In this document: positions 19,748-28,559 of the stretch, one piece after another
Layout of the letters: the number at the start of each line of letters is the position of its first letter
Position numbering within the stretch: the first letter of the stretch is position 1
NCBI RefSeq assembly: GCF_000521505.1
Contig: NZ_CP003915.1
Span: 3,162,001 to 3,226,000, forward strand
Source: Advenella mimigardefordensis DPN7
Lineage (GTDB): Bacteria > Pseudomonadota > Gammaproteobacteria > Burkholderiales > Burkholderiaceae_B
Direction: 5' to 3'
DNA length: 64,000 nt
The notes under the pieces: model-generated
Database searches by the model: none
Told to the model about the DNA's origin: nothing
The model's input: only the letters and a program-made list of their open reading frames with translations
Program-made: the position numbers and the translations under genes

Positions 19748-21802
19748 TTATAAAACCTGTTTAACCCTGTTCGCCACGTTCTCCGCGGTAAACCCGAAAT
19801 GCTTGAACAGCACGCCGGCAGGGGCCGATTCGCCGTAGGTATCCAGACCTACTGCAGCGCCATTACGGCCGATATATTTGTACCAGCCCGACGTAACCCC
19901 TGCCTCGACAGAGACAGCGGGCAAGGTCGGCGGGATCACACTGTCGCGCCATTCAGCGCTTTGGCGATCAAATACGGACGTGCTTGGCATGGATACGACA
20001 CGAACAGCAATATTTTCCTGCGCCAGTAGTGCCTGGGCTTCGAGCGCCAGACCAACTTCAGAACCGGTAGCAATGATAACGGCTTGTGCGCCCTGAACGT
20101 CACGCAAGACGTAACCACCTTTTTCTATTTGTTCGATGGTCGCGCTGTCGCGTTCAACAAAAGGCAGATTCTGGCGTGATAACAGCAAGGCACTGGGGCC
20201 TCCCTGTTGTACCTGCATGCCAACGCTGGCCGGGCGTGTTACGGCTGATTTCCAGGCAATCGCCGTTTCGGTCGTATCGCACGGACGCCAGACATCAAGA
20301 TTGGGGATCAGGCGTAAGCTGGCTGCATGCTCAACCGACTGGTGCGTGGGACCGTCTTCGCCCAGGCCAATGGAATCGTGCGTGAAGATATGGACAACCC
20401 GCTGTTTCATGAGTGCGGCCATACGGATTGCGTTACGAGAGTAATCGGAAAAGGTCAGGAATGTGCCGCCAAATGGCAGGTAGCCGCCATGCAGGGCAAC
20501 GCCGTTCATAATGGCAGCCATACCAAATTCGCGCACGCCATAATTAATATGGCGACCGAAGCGCAAATGGCCGTCTGTACCGGCACGTACGGCGCCTGCG
20601 CCTTTCCAGTCGGTGAAGACCGAGCCGGTCAGGTCTGCTGAGCCACCCAGCATTTCAGGCAGTATGTCAACCAGCGCAGCAATGGCGAACTGCGATGCCT
20701 TGCGCGATGCAACCGTTTCTGCCTTGCTGACGGTTTGCTGCAGGAATGCCGCAAATTTTTCGGCGAAATCTTCAGGCAACTGCCCGCTCATGCGGCGCGT
20801 AAATTCCTGTGCTTCCTGTGGATAGTCTATGCTGTAGAGCGCAAACTGTTTTTTCCAGTCACGCTGAATCTGATCGCCGCGCTCACGCTGGTTCCAGCCA
20901 GCATACACTTCTTCAGAAATGTCAAAAGGCGGCAGCGTCCAGCCGATCGCTTCGCGCGTAGCGGCGATTTCTGCGGCACCCAGCGGTGCACCATGAACCT
21001 TGTCGCTGCCCTGCAAATTAGGTGCGCCCTTACCGATCGTGGTTTTACAGATAATGATTGTGGGACCGGATGAGCCACGCTGCGCCTGCTGTTTGGCTTT
21101 GGCGATGGCATGATCAACGGCCACCACATCGTGGCCATCTACGCCGCGAATGACATTCCAGCCATAACCTTCAAAACGCTTGCCGGTATCGTCGGCAAAC
21201 CAGGCATCCACCTTGCCATCAATAGAGATACCGTTATCATCATACAGAACGATGAGCTTGGACAGTTTCAGCGTGCCGGCCAGCGAACATACTTCGTGGG
21301 AAATGCCTTCCATCAGACAGCCATCGCCGACGAAGGCATAGGTGTAATGGTCAACAATTTTGTGTTCGGGTTTATTAAATTCTGCGGCCAGTAATTCTTC
21401 TGCCAATGCAAAGCCAACTGCATTTGACAACCCCTGCCCCAGCGGACCTGTTGTGGTTTCAACACCTGCGGTGATGCCCACCTCGGGGTGTCCCGGTGTT
21501 TTGGAGTGCAATTGACGGAACTGACGCAGTTCTTCAATAGGCAAATCATAGCCGGTTAAATGCAGCAAGGCGTAAAGCAGCATGGAACCATGACCATTGG
21601 ACAGTACAAAACGGTCCCGATCTGCCCAGGCCGGATCGGCAGGATTGTGACGCAGATGACGCGTCCACAGCGCTTCAGCGATCTCGGCCATACCCATGGG
21701 AGCCCCTGGATGGCCGGAATTGGCCTGCTGCACGGCATCCATTGCCAGCGCGCGGATTGCATTGGAAAGGTGGGAATTCGATGTGGCTGCCGTGGTGGTC
21801 AT
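19748..21802 (-). CDS. tkt: Transketolase
   Basis: A 684-residue thiamine-diphosphate enzyme of the pentose phosphate pathway, moving two-carbon units between sugar phosphates. The [17 protein letters not shown] start, the TPP-binding GDGCLMEG segment near residue 155, and the [13 protein letters not shown] segment near 470 are present, with a C-terminal transketolase domain carrying [12 protein letters not shown]. Length is as usual for bacterial transketolases. It is the first gene of tkt-gap-pgk; rsmE is divergent across 101 bases that must carry both promoters. Confidence 0.97.
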   Translation of the reverse strand: MTTTAATSNSHLSNAIRALAMDAVQQANSGHPGAPMGMAEIAEALWTRHLRHNPADPAWADRDRFVLSNGHGSMLLYALLHLTGYDLPIEELRQFRQLHSKTPGHPEVGITAGVETTTGPLGQGLSNAVGFALAEELLAAEFNKPEHKIVDHYTYAFVGDGCLMEGISHEVCSLAGTLKLSKLIVLYDDNGISIDGKVDAWFADDTGKRFEGYGWNVIRGVDGHDVVAVDHAIAKAKQQAQRGSSGPTIIICKTTIGKGAPNLQGSDKVHGAPLGAAEIAATREAIGWTLPPFDISEEVYAGWNQRERGDQIQRDWKKQFALYSIDYPQEAQEFTRRMSGQLPEDFAEKFAAFLQQTVSKAETVASRKASQFAIAALVDILPEMLGGSADLTGSVFTDWKGAGAVRAGTDGHLRFGRHINYGVREFGMAAIMNGVALHGGYLPFGGTFLTFSDYSRNAIRMAALMKQRVVHIFTHDSIGLGEDGPTHQSVEHAASLRLIPNLDVWRPCDTTETAIAWKSAVTRPASVGMQVQQGGPSALLLSRQNLPFVERDSATIEQIEKGGYVLRDVQGAQAVIIATGSEVGLALEAQALLAQENIAVRVVSMPSTSVFDRQSAEWRDSVIPPTLPAVSVEAGVTSGWYKYIGRNGAAVGLDTYGESAPAGVLFKHFGFTAENVANRVKQVL

Positions 21803-21903
21803 GCGGATCCTGTAGAAATCACGGTTTAGATACGATTAGCGAGCGATTTTAACACTCGTTGTTTTGTCCGTGACGCTCTGGCTAAATAAAGTAAAATTTA
21901 GCC

Positions 21904-22695
21904 ATGCATACCTTGCCCCGTTTCTACTGCCCGATACCGCTACTTGCGCACACTCGCGTCGCGCTACCCGATGCCGCTGCACATCATGCTTCCCGTGCTC
22001 TGCGACTGCGTGAGGGCGATGCGATTGTGCTGTTCAATGGCGACGGCACACAGTATCCCGCACTGCTGCGCTTTGAACAGGGGCGAGCCATGGCCGACCT
22101 TGGTCCACAACAGCACACCCGTACCGAACTGCCGGGCCGCATTGGCCTGGTGCAGGGATTGCCGTCGGGCGACAAAATGGACTGGGTCATCGAAAAGGCA
22201 GCCGAGCTGGGCGTCTCCGATGTGTTCCCGATCACGGCCGAACGCAGTATTGTGCAACTATCGGGCAACCGGCTGGAAAAACGTCAGTTGCACTGGCAAC
22301 GCATTGCAGAGTCGGCAAGCGAACAGTCCGGCCGCAACCGTATTGTGCAGGTTCACCCGCTCCAGACACTGAACGCCTATCTGCAACAGGCCAGTGCCTC
22401 ATTAGGATATCTGTGCCATCCGGAAGGTGAGCGCTCGCTCTTGCAGGCTCTCGCAACGCTGCAACAAACCAGTCAGCCGGGGCCTGCCGATGCATTAACG
22501 TCAGACACCATCGCACCCACGCCGCTCTCATTTCGCCTGCTGATCGGCCCGGAAGGCGGATGGTCACCACAGGAATTACGCAAAGTTCAGGCTGCTGGTA
22601 TCGAGGCCGTTACTTTCGGTGCACGCATTTTAAGAACGGAAACGGCGGGCCTTGCCATGACAGCGGCCGCCATTGCGACGCTTGGCTGGTTGTAA
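21904..22695 (+). CDS. rsmE: 16S rRNA (uracil-1498-N3)-methyltransferase
   Basis: A 263-residue SPOUT-family methyltransferase acting on U1498 of 16S rRNA in the small subunit. The N-terminal PUA-like region shows HHASRALRLREGD. The knotted SAM site is made of LLIGPEGGWSPQE near residue 215 and the closing FGARILRTETAGLAM. Tandem AT-rich bases precede the ATG and no strong Shine-Dalgarno is visible. It converges on the Nudix-fold gene 38 bases downstream. Confidence 0.95.
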   Translation: MHTLPRFYCPIPLLAHTRVALPDAAAHHASRALRLREGDAIVLFNGDGTQYPALLRFEQGRAMADLGPQQHTRTELPGRIGLVQGLPSGDKMDWVIEKAAELGVSDVFPITAERSIVQLSGNRLEKRQLHWQRIAESASEQSGRNRIVQVHPLQTLNAYLQQASASLGYLCHPEGERSLLQALATLQQTSQPGPADALTSDTIAPTPLSFRLLIGPEGGWSPQELRKVQAAGIEAVTFGARILRTETAGLAMTAAAIATLGWL

Positions 22696-22733
22696 AAGAC
22701 TGACTGTGGTGCCCGCAAGCGTCAGCCCGTCAT

Positions 22734-23195
22734 TCAGATCGACGCACGCTCGCGGCTGTGGCGAAACAGCACGTCTTTGGGATACGGCAGGGCAAGCGTT
22801 GGCATTTGCGATCGTGCAAAATAACGCAATTTATGCCGCTGCACGACTCGCGCATTCGGCTGGCCTTCGGTCACACAGTTGAACACGATGACGGTGTATT
22901 CCACCACATTGCCATTCGGGTGAATATAACGGAATGCCTTGCCACCAAAGACATCCAGAAGCTGCGTCGAAAGCAGTTCCAGCCCGGTGTTCTGCTGCAC
23001 TTGCCTGGCCAGCGCTTCCTGCGGTGTTTCTGCCACTTCAATGACGCCTGCGGGCAGACTCCAGCCCTGAGTGCCATCGTTTTCCTGCAACAGAATTTGA
23101 TCATTCGCGTTCAGAATAACGGCAGCCACCAAAGGAACCTGAATCAGTTCACTACCGATCTTTGCCTGCAGATTCCATAAGTAATCAGATAGCAT
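22734..23195 (-). CDS. Nudix-fold protein with degenerate Nudix box
   Basis: A 153-residue Nudix-fold protein. The ATG at 23195 is chosen for GGAAGGA six bases upstream; a longer frame lacks such a signal. Residues about 20-90 follow the Nudix pattern (VAAVILNANDQILL, GWSLPAGVIEVAETP), but the REUXEEXGU core reads RQVQQNTGL, so the catalytic and metal-binding glutamates are Gln, Gln and Asn. In the family these glutamates bind magnesium and are needed for hydrolysis, so a ligand-sensing or protein-binding role, or an alternative chemistry, is more likely. The neighbours (rsmE, barstar-like gene) give no substrate hint. Confidence 0.82.
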   Translation of the reverse strand: MLSDYLWNLQAKIGSELIQVPLVAAVILNANDQILLQENDGTQGWSLPAGVIEVAETPQEALARQVQQNTGLELLSTQLLDVFGGKAFRYIHPNGNVVEYTVIVFNCVTEGQPNARVVQRHKLRYFARSQMPTLALPYPKDVLFRHSRERASI

Positions 23196-23296
23196 AGATA
23201 TCCTTCCGTTTATGTGATCAGGCAGCGAACCACAAAACTTGTGGTGATCAACACTGCCGGCTCCGGCGCTGCAATACGGCCGCGCCCCGTTAATGA

Positions 23297-23350
23297 CCTG
23301 TATCAATCAACCTGTATCAATCAACCTAGATCAATCAACCTAGATCAATC
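23297..23350. repeat. 14-bp tandem repeat, about 3.9 copies
   Basis: Units CCTGTATCAATCAA, the same again, CCTAGATCAATCAA, and a partial CCTAGATCAATC run head to tail and stop exactly at the stop codon of the barstar-like gene (23353-23351). Such arrays can vary in copy number by slippage. Confidence 0.9.
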
Positions 23351-23818
23351 TCAATCGCTTTCTGCGTAAGGCCTGGGGGCATGGCCTGGCTCGGGCGCAT
23401 CATGCTTGCCGGCATGCTCCACCACGAAAGAAAAGACGCGACCGTTATCCTCACCATATTCCACGGTATCGTTCAGCACGCCCTTGAGCGCGTCGATATG
23501 TTCAACCAGTGAATCGTCTTCGGAATGCAGACGACGTAACGCGAGCATCATCCCGCCCTTCTGTTCCAGCAGCGTTTCGCCCAGACAGTCGAGCAGAGCA
23601 TCCATATTGCTGCCAAAAAATACCGGATAATCTACCGCCTTGGCAATGGCGCGCAGCACGGCCGAGCAACTGCGTGCCTTGTCGCAGTCCGCCTCGAAAT
23701 AGGCCAGACCTGCTTTTTCAGCATACGCTTTGAGCTCTTCAAGACCAATCGTTTTTTCTTTTATGGCGCCACCCGTTTCCAGGACAGCTTTTAGTGGGGT
23801 ACCTGTTTTTTTATTCAT
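23351..23818 (-). CDS. Barstar family protein
   Basis: A 155-residue small acidic protein of the barstar (barnase-inhibitor) fold. The core YFEADCDKARSC...AIAKAVDYPVFFGSNMDALLDCLGE matches the family, including the FGxNxDALxDCL signature. A polar, His/Pro-rich tail follows. The ATG at 23818 has GGAGAGG upstream and overlaps the patatin stop by 8 bases, so the gene is translated after the patatin gene. No barnase-type ribonuclease lies nearby, so its partner is unknown. Chromosomal barstar-like proteins in proteobacteria are mostly uncharacterised. Confidence 0.88.
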   Translation of the reverse strand: MNKKTGTPLKAVLETGGAIKEKTIGLEELKAYAEKAGLAYFEADCDKARSCSAVLRAIAKAVDYPVFFGSNMDALLDCLGETLLEQKGGMMLALRRLHSEDDSLVEHIDALKGVLNDTVEYGEDNGRVFSFVVEHAGKHDAPEPGHAPRPYAESD

Positions 23819-25064
23819 TGACCTCTCCATAAAAAAACGCTTTGATTTCTTCCTGACGTGTCATCACATCGTTAAAGGCCAGTTCAATCAGTTCGCCCGT
23901 ATAGGCGGACTCAAAAAGCAGAAACGAAGCAAGCAGACCGCCTGACTCTTTTCCTGGTCGTCCGGAAACCCCCAAGACCCGCAAAAAGGCCCGAACCGAC
24001 TTAGGCATGAAATTTAAATGCTTCAGGGCGATTTCGTCAATAGATTTACTTGGACTTATCGTTAAAACATCGATTTTTTTCACACCTGTGTTTAACTGTA
24101 CACCAGGAGGTACAGATTCGAGCAGCGTATTAATACGAGTAATGCGTTCCAGATCAATGGAAAGACCATCAATAAAGATGTCTGACAAGGCATGACCGCC
24201 AATTTGCGCCAGTGTAGGATATTGGTCACTTTGATGCATCGAATCGACCTGTTCCGCATCGTCTCCATGTGCACTGGTACTGATAACCAGCACCCGGTCT
24301 GCCCCCAGATGAATCGCCGGGCTGATGGGCGCAAGCTGGCGCATGGACCCATCGCCGCACCACTCCCATTTTTTTCCCAGTGACAGACGCGCTGCAGGAA
24401 ACACAAAAGGGATCGCGCTGGATGCCATCAGATGGTCCAGCGTAATGGCCTCTTCAATTGCATAACGCTGACGCCCCTTCCAGGCATCCAGCGGGCCGCT
24501 GGACTGATAGAACGTCAGATGATTGCCACTGGTATAGCTGGACGCCGTAATGGCCAGCCCATGCAAGTGACCTTTGCGCAAATTGTGTTGCAAATTGGGA
24601 AAATCAATACTGCCGCACAGCAATTTGGCCAGCGGACGATTATCCAGCAGCGACTTGGGGGCATTATCACGCAGTCCCTGCAGCGCCCAGCCGAAAGTCA
24701 GCATACCCAGCCAGCGCAAGCCGTTTCCGAACACCCCTACCGGATCGGAACGATAGACATTACCCGTATGCAGGCCACGCCAGATTTTTTGAAGCCGCCT
24801 GAGCGCTGCATGTGGATGGGCCGCACGGCAGGCATAGGCGGTAGCATTAATGGCCCCCGCCGAGGAACCGCATACAATGGGAAACGGGTTTTCGAAACGC
24901 GGAGATTTGTTGGGATCCAGAATGGCCAGAATCGCCTGCAGTGCCCCAACCTGATAGGCTGCCCGCGCCCCGCCCCCGGTCAGCACCAACGCCGTCAGGG
25001 GAGCAGTGACCGCATGGGTCATGCCCGCCAGGGGCGGATTGTTGCCAGGGAATTGTTGCTCCAT
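23811..25064 (-). CDS. Patatin-like phospholipase
   Basis: A 417-residue serine lipase with the Ser-Asp dyad of patatins. The oxyanion glycine loop LTGGGARAAYQVG is near residue 30, the nucleophile elbow is GSSAGAIN near residue 66, and the catalytic Asp lies in CGDGSMRQ near 235. SAIPFVFPA matches the family before the Asp. There is no signal peptide, so it is cytosolic or peripherally membrane bound. The substrate is probably a phospholipid, but which one is not evident. It overlaps the barstar-like gene by 8 bases downstream. Confidence 0.92.
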   Translation of the reverse strand: MEQQFPGNNPPLAGMTHAVTAPLTALVLTGGGARAAYQVGALQAILAILDPNKSPRFENPFPIVCGSSAGAINATAYACRAAHPHAALRRLQKIWRGLHTGNVYRSDPVGVFGNGLRWLGMLTFGWALQGLRDNAPKSLLDNRPLAKLLCGSIDFPNLQHNLRKGHLHGLAITASSYTSGNHLTFYQSSGPLDAWKGRQRYAIEEAITLDHLMASSAIPFVFPAARLSLGKKWEWCGDGSMRQLAPISPAIHLGADRVLVISTSAHGDDAEQVDSMHQSDQYPTLAQIGGHALSDIFIDGLSIDLERITRINTLLESVPPGVQLNTGVKKIDVLTISPSKSIDEIALKHLNFMPKSVRAFLRVLGVSGRPGKESGGLLASFLLFESAYTGELIELAFNDVMTRQEEIKAFFYGEVNE

Positions 25065-25284
25065 TCTGCTTCCTGAGAAAGGTGACGTTTTAGATGGCGT
25101 GCGCAGCGCAACCTGTACGCCATTGCGCTGTCAACTAAATTGAACAAAGTCTGACAGCTATCATACGAAAATTCATCCGGGAATGCATCCGGTAAATCCG
25201 ATACAGGTTTTATCCCCTATTGCTACGGCTATTGAGGTATGCATCCAACCTGACGCCACCTGCGCCGACCACCGCCTGACACGA

Positions 25285-26196
25285 CTAACGCGCGGCGGGC
25301 CACTCATCCGGATAGACAAACACCCCGCCTGGATCAAACAGAGCCTTGATATTGCCTTCCAGATGATGATGTACGCCAGTAACAAATTCGTGATCAGCCT
25401 CGCTGAGCACAGTATCGGTCACAATGTTAGGGTGACGCAGACGACGGAGCACCAGTTCCTGACACCAGATAAGGGTTCCGCCATGTCCCAGAAATAATTG
25501 AGCCAGATTGATATCGCCCAGACGGGGCTTGAGCGCATCCAGCCGGTAGGCCAGTGGCCAGCGCGGCATGGCAGCACAGCGGACAATATCGGGTTCGGAC
25601 AGTTGCTCGAACAGGGCCGGAATCAGCCGTTGCAGCGCAGGCAGGCGCAGTGGCGACTCATCATTGACACCGAAACCGCCCAGCACGGCAGTCTGGCCAT
25701 CAGCAAACAGGGCGTGCACCCGCTCCAGCCCGGAATTGGCCGTGCAGCCAGGCCGGCAGTCATGCCACTGCGGCATGGCCAGCCATTGTGCCAGTGTGAG
25801 TTCAGGCGGCACCTGTGAGAACTGTTCGTAACCCAGCGCCTGCATATGCGCGACCGATGTACCCGGCAAAGCCAGGCAAGCGTGTTCGCCCAGTGCCTCG
25901 GTACCACTAAGCCGCACACCGGCGCTGACAATCAGGCAGGATCGGCCAATAATGGTGTCCGCCGTTGCGGTGCCCTCCAGCACCATGGCCACATCATATT
26001 CCTGGCAAAGTTGCCGAAGCGACGGCAGATCGCCCAGGTCCTGCAACAAGACGCGTGCGCAGTGATAACCATCTTTTTCCTGCTCGTCGATGAGCGGCGC
26101 TTCCAGTGCCCGCTGCACCCGGCGGCAGAAGGCCTGCCACGGCCCTTCCTGAGGGCGTTTACTGAGCGTGAGGAAACGACGGCGATGTTCATGCAT
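25285..26196 (-). CDS. Degenerate FAD-linked oxidase-like protein (GlcE-like)
   Basis: About 303 residues resembling the FAD-binding half of glycolate-oxidase-type flavoproteins. Supporting features are a start-proximal LPSLRQLCQEYDVAMVLEGT segment in place of the usual GGGT loop, ALPGTSVAHMQAL, the TLAQWLAMP segment where the family has TLGG, and a closing ALFDPGGVFVYPDEW similar to the FDPxGxFNPGR end of GlcE. The glycine-rich flavin loop is poorly preserved, so it may not bind FAD. The ATG at 26196 is chosen; a TTG two codons upstream has better spacing to AAAGG. It is divergent from an aminotransferase gene. The assignment is by faint resemblance. Confidence 0.55.
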   Translation of the reverse strand: MHEHRRRFLTLSKRPQEGPWQAFCRRVQRALEAPLIDEQEKDGYHCARVLLQDLGDLPSLRQLCQEYDVAMVLEGTATADTIIGRSCLIVSAGVRLSGTEALGEHACLALPGTSVAHMQALGYEQFSQVPPELTLAQWLAMPQWHDCRPGCTANSGLERVHALFADGQTAVLGGFGVNDESPLRLPALQRLIPALFEQLSEPDIVRCAAMPRWPLAYRLDALKPRLGDINLAQLFLGHGGTLIWCQELVLRRLRHPNIVTDTVLSEADHEFVTGVHHHLEGNIKALFDPGGVFVYPDEWPAAR

Positions 26197-26339
26197 GGTC
26201 AAGTGCTAAAACCTTTCTGGTAACGGCGGTAAAACGATCCGGCAAGGGGGCGAAGAACGTGCCGGCCGGCGTTTACCGTTACAATGGACGCGTACGACAC
26301 GTTTTCATACCGATCTATTTTACCTTGCGCAGTTTCATC

Positions 26340-27494
26340 ATGACCCGTTTTGCCCACCGAATTGACCAGGCCCTTACTTTTCACGCCATGGAGGTCACCA
26401 AGGCCGCCCAGCAACTACGTGAACAGGGTCGGGATATTATCAGCCTTGGCATCGGGGAACCCGATTTTACTGCGCCGCCTATTGTGGTCGACACACTGGC
26501 AAGGGCGGCACAGGCAGGTCTGAGTGGCTACAGTCCGGCACTGGGCATTATGCCGCTGCGCACCGCCATTGCCGATTATTACAAAAGCCATTGGGGCGCC
26601 GAAATTGATCCGCAGCAGGTGATCGTTACCGCGGGTGCGTCCGGCGCGCTGTCGCTGGCCTGCATGACGCTGCTCAATCCCGGTGACGAGATTCTGATGC
26701 CAGACCCGGCCTATCCGGCCAATTCGAATTTCATTGTATGCGCCGGGGCCACGCCGCGGCTGGTACCGTGCACTGCGCAAGAGCGCTTCCAGTTGTCAGC
26801 CGACAAGATTGCCACCCACTGGACCGATAAAACCCGCGGCGTGCTCATTGCTTCACCCAGCAACCCTACCGGCACCTCCATCGAACGTGAAGAACTGGTC
26901 CGCATCATCCAGACCGTCCGGGAGCGTGGTGGCGTGGTGATCATGGATGAGATCTATCTGGGCCTGTGCTATGACCGCGTGCCGCGATCCGCACTCACGC
27001 TGGATCCGGAAATTGTCGTCATCAACAGTTTTTCCAAGTACTTCAATATGACCGGCTGGCGCCTGGGCTGGATGGTCGTCCCCGCCAATATGGTCGAACC
27101 GGTAGAAAAACTGGCCGCAAGCCTGAGCATCTGCCCGCCAACCCTGGCCCAGCACGCAGCCATTTCATGTTTTACCGAAGAAGCGTTGGCGATTTACGAG
27201 AACCGGCGCCTGGCCTTTATGGAACGCCGTGATTTTCTGCTGCCTCGGTTCGAAAAACTCGGCATCCATGTACCGGTCAAGCCCGATGGCGCATTTTATA
27301 TTTATGCTGATATCAGTCAGCACGGCATGAGCAGCGATCAGTTTGCCCATAAACTGCTGCATGAAGCCGGCGTTGCCGTTGTGCCCGGACTCGATTTTGG
27401 TCCCGCCTATGCGGACAAAATGATCCGCGTCTCGTACGCCACGGCACTGGACAGACTGCACGAAGTCATCGAACGACTGCAGAAAATCCTGTAA
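26340..27494 (+). CDS. Class I pyridoxal-phosphate aminotransferase
   Basis: A 384-residue fold-type I aminotransferase of the AspC/DapL-like Ib group. LGIGEPDFTAPP near residue 38, SPSNPTGT near 170, the acidic MDEIYLGLCYD and the lysine-containing SFSKYFNMTGWRLGW near 235, and the closing RVSYA arginine segment are intact. The ATG at 26340 begins the conserved region; longer frames add an unlikely leader. The amino-acid substrate cannot be fixed from sequence. The gene is single, between a divergent FAD-oxidase-like gene and a convergent transglycosylase gene. Confidence 0.93.
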   Translation: MTRFAHRIDQALTFHAMEVTKAAQQLREQGRDIISLGIGEPDFTAPPIVVDTLARAAQAGLSGYSPALGIMPLRTAIADYYKSHWGAEIDPQQVIVTAGASGALSLACMTLLNPGDEILMPDPAYPANSNFIVCAGATPRLVPCTAQERFQLSADKIATHWTDKTRGVLIASPSNPTGTSIEREELVRIIQTVRERGGVVIMDEIYLGLCYDRVPRSALTLDPEIVVINSFSKYFNMTGWRLGWMVVPANMVEPVEKLAASLSICPPTLAQHAAISCFTEEALAIYENRRLAFMERRDFLLPRFEKLGIHVPVKPDGAFYIYADISQHGMSSDQFAHKLLHEAGVAVVPGLDFGPAYADKMIRVSYATALDRLHEVIERLQKIL

Positions 27495-27542
27495 ACGCGG
27501 GAAACCGCGCACCAGCGGGTTGCCGGCGTCACGACGTCCCGT

Positions 27543-28418
27543 TTATTGATATTTACCCAGATTACGCCCGAGTGCGATGCCCGACTCCAGTGCAATGCGA
27601 CGACGTTCGGCCTGCACCTTTTCAGCATAACCGCCATCATTGGGGCCAATGGCGCCTACATAACAGCCCAGCCCCCGATCCACAGAGCCGCGCCGCGCGA
27701 TGCAATCGTGAAGAATTTTTGCGCCCACATGAATATTGGCGACGGGATTGAGTGCGGACAGAACGCCGCCATGAAACACATCGAATTTTTCAGCATGGAC
27801 TTTAGGCATGACCTGCATGAGTCCCTGCGCGCCCACATGGCTTTCAGCAAACGGATTGTAACGTGACTCAATCGCGATCACGCCGAGCATCAGAATCGGA
27901 TCCAGTTCCTGTTTTTCGGCGACAGAATAAACCGCGCGAATCAGCGCGCCGGTCACGTTACGGGCAATTTTGAACTTGCGCGCCACATATTCACGCAACG
28001 CCAGAGCCTGGCCATTGCTTATACCGGGAACAGTAAACTGGCTGTCTGAAATGCCGAGATTGGCAAAAAAGCCCTGATCAGTATAGTCGAGTTCTGTGGT
28101 CAGGGCGCTATTGCGCTGCTGCTCAGGCGACGCTGCCGGCGGTGAGGCCAGCTCCCCCGTGAGCACGTGTGGTGAATTGAAGATGGTGAGCAGGTCCTTG
28201 TCGGACATGACCGTGCTATCGGGCATCAGGGCATTGAGCGATGCCTGGTGAATAACTCTGATCTGGTCACGGATGGCCGGTAACAACGCGGCTGCGAGCA
28301 CGGCAACCAGCACAGCGATCCCCAGATAGGAAACCATCAAATGAACGATATCGAGTGCGGTCCGGTAAACCGAGCCGAAATAGCGAACAGCAACAGGACG
28401 GGATGTCGCAGAAGTCAT
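27543..28418 (-). CDS. Membrane-anchored lytic transglycosylase (SLT domain)
   Basis: A 291-residue murein lytic enzyme. A single transmembrane segment (about residues 25-47) anchors a periplasmic domain. The SLT fold starts near residue 150, with the catalytic Glu in GVIAIESRYNPFAES, then GAQGLMQVMPK and NPVANIHVGAKIL. A cysteine pair (CIARRG..LGCYVG) may form a disulfide. The 50 residues after the anchor are low in conservation. It is transcribed divergently from ubiD across 141 bases. Confidence 0.92.
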   Translation of the reverse strand: MTSATSRPVAVRYFGSVYRTALDIVHLMVSYLGIAVLVAVLAAALLPAIRDQIRVIHQASLNALMPDSTVMSDKDLLTIFNSPHVLTGELASPPAASPEQQRNSALTTELDYTDQGFFANLGISDSQFTVPGISNGQALALREYVARKFKIARNVTGALIRAVYSVAEKQELDPILMLGVIAIESRYNPFAESHVGAQGLMQVMPKVHAEKFDVFHGGVLSALNPVANIHVGAKILHDCIARRGSVDRGLGCYVGAIGPNDGGYAEKVQAERRRIALESGIALGRNLGKYQ

Positions 28419-28521
28419 GTATAACCAGGACCGGATCGCCGCAGGCGAGGGTCTGAATAGATTTGAGGGAATTTACTATACCCCAGTTTTGGCCGGCCCG
28501 CATCCTCCCCTGCCTTTCTCC

Positions 28522-28527
28522 TATAAT
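28522..28527 (+). promoter_or_regulatory. ubiD: Probable -10 element of the ubiD promoter
   Basis: A consensus TATAAT lies 33 bases upstream of the ubiD GTG. No good -35 hexamer stands 16-18 bases before it, so the promoter is either extended by other contacts or weak. Confidence 0.4.
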
Positions 28528-28559
28528 GCACTATCTGAGTCATCAATAGGCTGTCTATC

